64,000 nt of DNA from Orobanche coerulescens (taxonomy: Eukaryota; Streptophyta; Magnoliopsida; Lamiales; Orobanchaceae): positions 1 through 64,000 of the forward strand of contig JAWKAU010000229.1 of NCBI GenBank assembly GCA_033398695.1, read 5' to 3'. Positions 58,601 to 64,000 of this stretch are shown in pieces. Under the pieces are notes generated by a model, which ran no database searches, was not told the DNA's origin, and was given only the letters and a program-made list of their open reading frames with translations. Each line of letters begins with the position of its first letter. The first letter of the stretch is position 1. Position numbers and translations under genes: made by a program.

Positions 58601-60453
58601 TGTTAGGAATATGCCCTCGAATGCCACTCGGGGATGAGAGAGTAAGGGCATTATACTTGTAATTATGGAATAATTAATAAAAGGCAATACGATTCATTCA
58701 CGTTTATTGTATTTCAATTGCATTCTTGACTTGGTAAACATTGAAGTGAAGTCCATGTAAATAAATCGAACATTCCATTCTCATTATGGGATAAGAGAAA
58801 ATGTACTGGAAGTGTTTAAAGTTTATTTACGTAAATTGTTCGCAAGTCAATAAACTTAAAATGGGCATTAAGTTTTAATATGACTTGTATAATCGATGCT
58901 AGACGTGTGCACGTCTTGATAGCATAGTTATAAGTATATTGGTGGGGCCAAGATACTCGAACACGACTCATACTCGATTCACCACACGGTATTCACTCTC
59001 GGAGAGTCGATGACGAATCGAAAGGTTGTGATAGTATACGTGGACCTTTGACTTGAGGGTTCAGAGAAGATGTGCCTGTGACGTTTAGTTTGTCATTAGA
59101 GTAGTTAGACTCATTTGCTTAATTGCCGAGTCGACCTCGAAGTGCGGACTATACGGGCAGTAGCGATCTTTATTGTACACCAAGAAAGGATTCTATCTCC
59201 TGTTAGTGAGCAAAGAATGTCCTATACGGTTAATGGCAAATAAGATCATAAGTCTTTGGCCAAAGCATTCTGATATAGTCGTATTAGATACACTATTAAT
59301 CGATCGGTTTTGATTTGCATTAACACATGTATAGAGTTTAGTCAATGAGGGTTTGACTTTACCGTGACCCAAGACTTGACCGACATCCGATGAAGGGTCT
59401 ATACATATATAGTATTCACGACATAATGGTTCCGGAATGATCCCTTCATTCGTTCTCGATCGGGGTTTACAAGGCGCCCGCTAGTCGGGCTAAGTGCCGC
59501 CCGCACTTATTGGTTCCTCCCAATGCCTACCGAGACGGACCTACGAGTCGCGCATCGAGCGTTGACGGATAAATGTGAATTTATTATCTCTCTATTAATA
59601 TTAGATATGGATATCTAATTATGATTTATTAGATAAATCAAAATAGCGGTCTTATGAATTAAAATTAAGTTAGGTAATTAATTTAATTCATAAATTATAT
59701 TTCTTAGAGAAATATATTTGTATTTGATATTATTAATTAATTAGATTAATTAATTAATATAAATACATTGGTGATTAAACGGAGTGTATTTAACGGAGTC
59801 GTTTGATTTAACGTCCGGTACACGAGCCGAGTGACTCGGCTCGCTTTCTAGAAACTTCCACCATGGGCCACCTTCCCTCTCCCCACATCACATGGAATCA
59901 TTTCCATGCATGTGTATGTGTTAGTTGTATTTTTGTTATTATGTGTTGACATTTTATCTCATTATTAGACATATTAATTATATGTTTGAGAGATATATAT
60001 TAAACACACATGATAACAACTATAAAAACACACACACATACTTTCTTGTCGAACTCCACCGTGAAGTATTCTTGAGGGAGAGAGAAAAAAATTTTATTTT
60101 CAAGTTATTTTCATCTTAGAGGTGAAAGAAATTCAAGAAAAATAGAGAGAAAATTCCTACGGTAACTTTCTAGCCGTGTTCTTGGAGAACGGTTACGTCG
60201 AATTTTCCGGGCAACTTCCGACGCGTGTGAAGTAGAGGCTTCGAATTTTCGGTGCTTGGAACGAAGGGATTTCGTGTTCGGGACGGGATCGTGATCATCG
60301 TCTACATTTTACGAAGATTTATTTCAAAGGCTTCAAGGGTATGAATCTTTATCTTTGTATTTATTTTTTCGTATATACGTTACTTGATCGATCCTGTTTG
60401 GGATTCGTTTTTATTTCCGCTGCGTTTTTCGTTTTATTTTCGGAATCCCAACA
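58601..60453 (+). repeat. Element K 3' LTR
   Basis: 1853 bp, from TGTTAGGAATATGCC to ATCCCAACA, with terminal TGTT/AACA inverted ends. AT-rich in 59580-59770. There are no credible genes in it. No second copy exists in the window. Confidence 0.85.
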
Positions 60454-61183
60454 GCCACGGCATCCAGTCGTATCACAATTAGGGCCGAAGCCACGGCATC
60501 CAGCCGTATCACAATTAGGGCCGAAGCCACGGCATGAAGCCGTATCACAATGAATGATAGTGTGCTGCCTTGAGTCGGCCAACACGATGATAGTAACACA
60601 CGGATAGACACCGTCCTTGACAGTCCCAAATTAACACCTCGATTGCCTTAGAACGGCCAACCGACAACAATGATGCAGCGGATGATTCAATACCTCGATT
60701 GCCTAAAACGGTCAATCGACAACAATGATACCATAAATGATTGAACACTTCGATTTGCCTTAGAACGGCCAATCGATAACAATGACACGATGAATGAGTG
60801 AATACCTCGATTGCCTTAGAAAGGTCAATCGATAACAATGATTTAGTGAATGATTGAACATTTCGATTTGCTTGAGAACGGCAATTCGATAACAATGATA
60901 TGAAGGATGCCCCGGCACCTTTAATCGATTCACCGGACGAAGGCGAGAAATGAATAAGCCAATGCCTTTAATCGGCCTGTACAGTTTTAATGACAATCCA
61001 AACAGGAATAACAATGATCTCAACGATGTCTTTAATTGACATCTATATTACAACAATCGATACATCGATACCGCGAACCGGCTATCGACAATGACATTAA
61101 TAATGAGTATCACAATGCCTTGAACCGGCCATTAACGAACAATGAAATATTTGGCATAATTGCCGAAAGGTATCGTATCGAAC
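60454..61183 (-). repeat. LTR F, part 2
   Basis: Resumes the 36-bp repeats (60454-60550) and then the 56-bp minisatellite. It is cut at 61183 by the start of LTR H. The stretch 60900-61183 holds further degenerate words such as CCTTTAATCGGCC and no ORF. Confidence 0.78.
60630..60900 (-). repeat. 56-bp minisatellite in LTR F
   Basis: About five degenerate units; CCTCGATTGCC starts at 60637 and 60693, exactly 56 bp apart. The unit matches the minisatellite in the pol linker of B, C and G, in the same orientation relative to the element's sense strand. Confidence 0.88.
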
Positions 61184-61504
61184 TGTAATACTACCAGTAT
61201 TACATGCTTTTTACTTTGGGCGCTCACGTCTATTTTTCCGGTTTGATAAATAAATGTACTCCATTGCAATAAAACATATTCTGTATAATATGGTTGTACG
61301 GCATCGTATCTATTATTCGTGTATTGTGATGGCATGATGATTGACGAACTTTCAGTGACATACCTCGATGTCGTTAGGTAATTATCGGTGCGAATATGAC
61401 GGTGGCCAACGTCTTGTTCCCCGAGAGATTTCCGGACGACATGGAGAGGGAGTCGTGTCATAATAAATTAATGAGATGATAATTTGACAAACAAAACCTG
61501 CCCT

Positions 61505-61822
61505 TACGTACGTTATACTCCGACCCATTACGTACGCTATGTCTGAGCCATTACGTACGTTATATGTTGGCCCTTACGTGCGTAACAACGGTCTTTGGTC
61601 TTCGGACAGAATCTTCGTCCAGAGTACGCGTGCCGACCAACTTTCGGCGTGATTGCGACAGGCAAGTCAACGAGGTGTTACGTACGTAAACCCGTTTTCA
61701 TTACGTACGTAACGATGTGGGTGAATCGTTCCAGTGAGTTCCTTACGTACGTTAAGTATTTTGCCATAACGTACGTAAAGCCTCTTACGTACGTAATGCG
61801 TGAGGCATAACGTACGTAAGGG
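61505..61822 (+). promoter_or_regulatory. TTACGTACGTAA palindrome array in U3 of LTR H
   Basis: About ten copies of TTACGTACGTAA and close variants in 320 bp, ending 12 bp before a TATA box. The inner GTACG core is shared with the A and D arrays but the flanks differ. Probably a cluster of regulator-binding sites; inferred from layout. Confidence 0.68.
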
Positions 61823-61833
61823 CAACTTAAGTT

Positions 61834-61840
61834 TATAAAA
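61834..61840 (+). promoter_or_regulatory. TATA box of element H LTR
   Basis: TATAAAA immediately after the palindrome array, followed by a pyrimidine-rich TCTTTCATTTCTCCC region suitable for transcription initiation. Confidence 0.65.
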
Positions 61841-63377
61841 GAACACATTGTCTTTCATTTCTCCCGTCTCAAACATCATCCCTCTTCCTTGTACACTACT
61901 CTCCACCATCGTTGAACCAATTCTAGCCTCCCAATTCAAGTGCTATCCTATTAGAGTGCGTTAATCAAGCTTCGGGGAAGGTCTTGAAGGTGTTATCTTC
62001 TCGTTCTCCTTCGTCCACCGTCGTTATTCATCATCTTTTGTCAATTAAGGTAAGTTTATTCAATCTTGAACTCATTTCAGTATTGTTTAGTAAGTTTTAG
62101 TAAACCCCGGATGCCTTGGGTAGCTTAGAACCCTCCGTAATAATCAAACCGGTATATAGCTATCGCAATTGTTAATCGATATCCATCAAAGCTTGAAATT
62201 GGAATGAATAATAGTAGAACTCATAATCATATTGCTAATCACCAACTTCTCGGAATCATCTTGAAGGATTTCATATATAACCATACTATCATGTTGAATA
62301 AAACCGTCAATGAATCCTTGATGAAGTTACCAACAATTTCTAGCTAAATAGATACCGAAACATGTTAAAATGATGGATTAATCGTTCTAGACTTGCATAT
62401 TAAGACAACGATGAAATATTGGTGATTGTCGGTTATAATTAACTAGGAATGTTGTGTTAAAACACTATTGTTTAGCGGACGGATAACTTATAGAGAATGT
62501 TGCCGAACCTAAAGAACTTAATGGCACGCATTATGGAAAAAAATGGAGAAATTCGATTCCGACATCATAAACAACTAGGATAGGATTTAACATGCGGGAG
62601 GGGGAGGAACGTTGATCATTATTAATATCACGAGATGTTAATCGACAAACATGTAATAGGTCGGATTTCCAAGTGCGATCGTTCAAGCCGTTGCCTTGTC
62701 CTAAATAACTCGCCGGATTTGAGGCAAGTGAATCTTGCCTGACTTTACGCCTTATAATTTTAGACATAGTAAATGTTACTATTATGGAATGGTGCTATTA
62801 CGATTATCTTGTCCTGAGTATTCCCGAGTAGATACTACCGTGACTCCTTGGCCGCGCCTTGGGAGTTTTCTTGTTGGACCGTGTCATGGATAAAACTGAA
62901 TGGTACCCACGTCCGGAGTATTCCCGTAGATACTTCCGTGACCCTTGGTTGCGACCTTGGGAGTTTATGTGCCGATAAAAAGGAATAACATGGAACATTC
63001 GGTGATAACTTTATTCCCGAAATTATTAGATTTTACTTTTGAGTTAAGTTGGGATTGTTTCGACCTAGGTTATCGCACGGCATGTCGTGCAGTAAATTTG
63101 TTGAATTTGTGCAGACACCCCGAAGGTTATGGCCAGCGTGAGTCGTGTTGGAAGAAGGCCTGTTAATTTCTTAAATAAATTTGAACATTCCACGTTGTGT
63201 AATAACCGTATGTACGGACACTATTTGCATTTGTACCTTGGGATGTACGAATACTTTCTTAATTACTTCCGTATATTACCACTTTTAATAAAATATTTTA
63301 GAAACTTGCCTTGTGGGTCCCTCATGGGATCTACGACACTGTGGCGTCCCGGTTCATTTTGGGGGCGTTACAGAAAA

Positions 63378-63390
63378 TGGTATCAGAGCC
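63378..63390 (+). other. Element H primer-binding site
   Basis: TGGTATCAGAGCC, a full 13-base match to the usual initiator-Met tRNA primer site, five bases after the LTR end. Confidence 0.92.
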
Positions 63391-63597
63391 TAAACACTCA
63401 CGTGGAAAGTTTTACCAAAAATATTTTGAAAACGTTTTGCCTTCAAAATCCAACACTCCTGACGACCGTAACTCCTCGAGGGATGTCGAGGTAGAATACA
63501 TGTAAATTCATATGGATCAAGTATGATGTTTGGATTCAGTAAGGACTCAAAGAATGTTTGCATTAAACTAACCTGTTAGATTGAACGAACATCACTA
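63391..63597 (+). other. Element H leader
   Basis: Short untranslated region between the primer site and the gag start. Nothing recognisable in it. Confidence 0.6.
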
Positions 63598-64000
63598 ATG
63601 GCACGTCGAGGAGCTAGAAGAAACGTAAATGACGCACAAGGTTCCGCTATGAACCAAACAGGAGACAAACACCGGAGAAACTAACTCAAATGGAAATCAA
63701 CCTCCGCCTGTTAATCGAACGAACAGAAGCGGAAAACCGTAACAACGGGGATTTGATCCACCTTTGTTCGACTCGCCTGTGCCATTGCTATGGGAATCGC
63801 TCAGTCAACCAAGGTAATGTACTACCATTAACATAGAAGAAAACACCGGAAGGACCATTGGCCGGGAGAAATGTCAAGGCCGACCGCCATTATTCGACGG
63901 GTCGTGGATAAGCACGTGGACGATTGGATCTCGGAAATGGAGATCGCCGAGGTGATCACGCCCAGAAACCGGAAAGTGCCACTCGGAATCAACCACCTCC
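63598..64000 (+). pseudogene. Element H gag, N-terminal part, frameshifted
   Basis: ATG 63598 opens with the basic MARRGARRNVND, like the basic gag start of A. That frame stops at 63682-63684. Homology continues in other frames to the window end: P-P-V-N-R-T-N-R near 63705 and D-D-W-I-S-E-M-E near 63918. The latter resembles the W-I-x-x-M/F-E start of the retrotransposon gag capsid domain. Incomplete at the right edge. Confidence 0.7.

Larger units (their letters stand above)
53619..60453 (+). mobile_element. Element K: decayed Ty1/copia retrotransposon
   Basis: Plus-strand copia element inside LTR F, with gag, protease, integrase, RT and RNase H in copia order (integrase before RT) and a 3' LTR (58601-60453, TGTTAGG to CCCAACA). 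No 5' LTR or primer site is recognisable at the left end. The left boundary is set only where LTR F homology stops (after CATGAAGC at 53618). All coding parts carry frameshifts or stops. Confidence 0.85.
61184..63372 (+). repeat. Element H 5' LTR
   Basis: Starts TGTAATACT and ends GGGGGCGTTACA, 2189 bp. It contains the palindrome array, TATA box, an AT-rich downstream part, and an imperfect duplication of about 53 bp (62814-62866 and 62915-62967, both with GAGTATTCCCG, GTAGATACT and CTTGGGAGTTT). The first 21 bp are themselves a palindrome with 9-bp arms, which makes the exact left boundary slightly uncertain. Confidence 0.8.
61184..64000 (+). mobile_element. Element H: Ty3/gypsy retrotransposon, 5' part
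   Basis: Complete plus-strand 5' LTR (61184-63372), perfect initiator-Met primer site and the beginning of gag; it continues past the right edge. It is inserted in LTR F. It is a different family from A, B and C, but its LTR has the same palindrome-array and TATA layout. Confidence 0.85.

Noticed and set aside
58601..60453. Host gene or promoter in the copia 3' LTR
   Set aside because: No coding signal. Short AT-rich ORFs only, and the ends are clean LTR termini.
60341..60585. Periodic protein from the 36-bp repeats (PRHPAVSQLGPK)
   Set aside because: The period is a multiple of three, so any frame looks periodic. It spans the border between copia LTR K and LTR F and cannot be a real gene.

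Overview
The window looks like heterochromatin of a flowering plant. I found no host protein-coding gene, rRNA or tRNA. Almost every base belongs to nested LTR retrotransposons or to one long satellite array. The plant assignment rests on Ty3/gypsy elements of the Tekay/Del-like chromodomain type (LTRs of 2.2-2.9 kb, initiator-Met-tRNA primer sites), a Ty1/copia element, and the nested architecture. The species cannot be told from the sequence. The letters used for elements below are mine.

Left block (1-40488). The stack, from outside in, is: LTR E (+, 39406-40488) interrupted by LTR D (-, 38651-39405), which is interrupted by element A (+, 4140-38650). A is a gypsy element whose protease/RT/RNase H frame is open. 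It carries three insertions of related but internally deleted elements: B (-, 1-4139, running off the left edge) in its 5' LTR, C (-, 8832-18082, complete with two 2329-bp LTRs) in its pol gene, and G (+, 22022-38283) in its 3' LTR. G is a tandem LTR-internal-LTR-internal-LTR structure flanked by one perfect 5-bp target duplication (AAGGC). B, C and G share a missing gag capsid core. C and G also share a missing RT/RNase H junction; that part of B lies outside the window. All three carry a 56-bp minisatellite between protease and RT. They therefore look like a non-autonomous family mobilised by an intact relative.

Middle (40489-52645). About 86 head-to-tail copies of a ~141-bp satellite, with a higher-order pattern: an eight-monomer variant block occurs four times. 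Each side of the array touches the 3' terminus of an LTR (E on the left, F on the right).

Right block (52646-64000). LTR F (-) is interrupted by a decayed copia element K (53619-60453, no recognisable 5' LTR) and by gypsy element H (61184 onward: complete 5' LTR, primer site and the start of gag). F carries 36-bp repeats and the same 56-bp minisatellite found inside B, C and G.

The most useful observations are: paired hairpins near the 3' end of the LTRs with a compensatory base change between families; dense palindrome arrays next to TATA boxes in three LTRs; sharing of the minisatellite between an LTR and a pol linker; the G tandem; and two error-like signatures (systematic CAG/CTG erosion, and a patch of pyrimidine-to-A changes) that may make some coding breaks artefactual.
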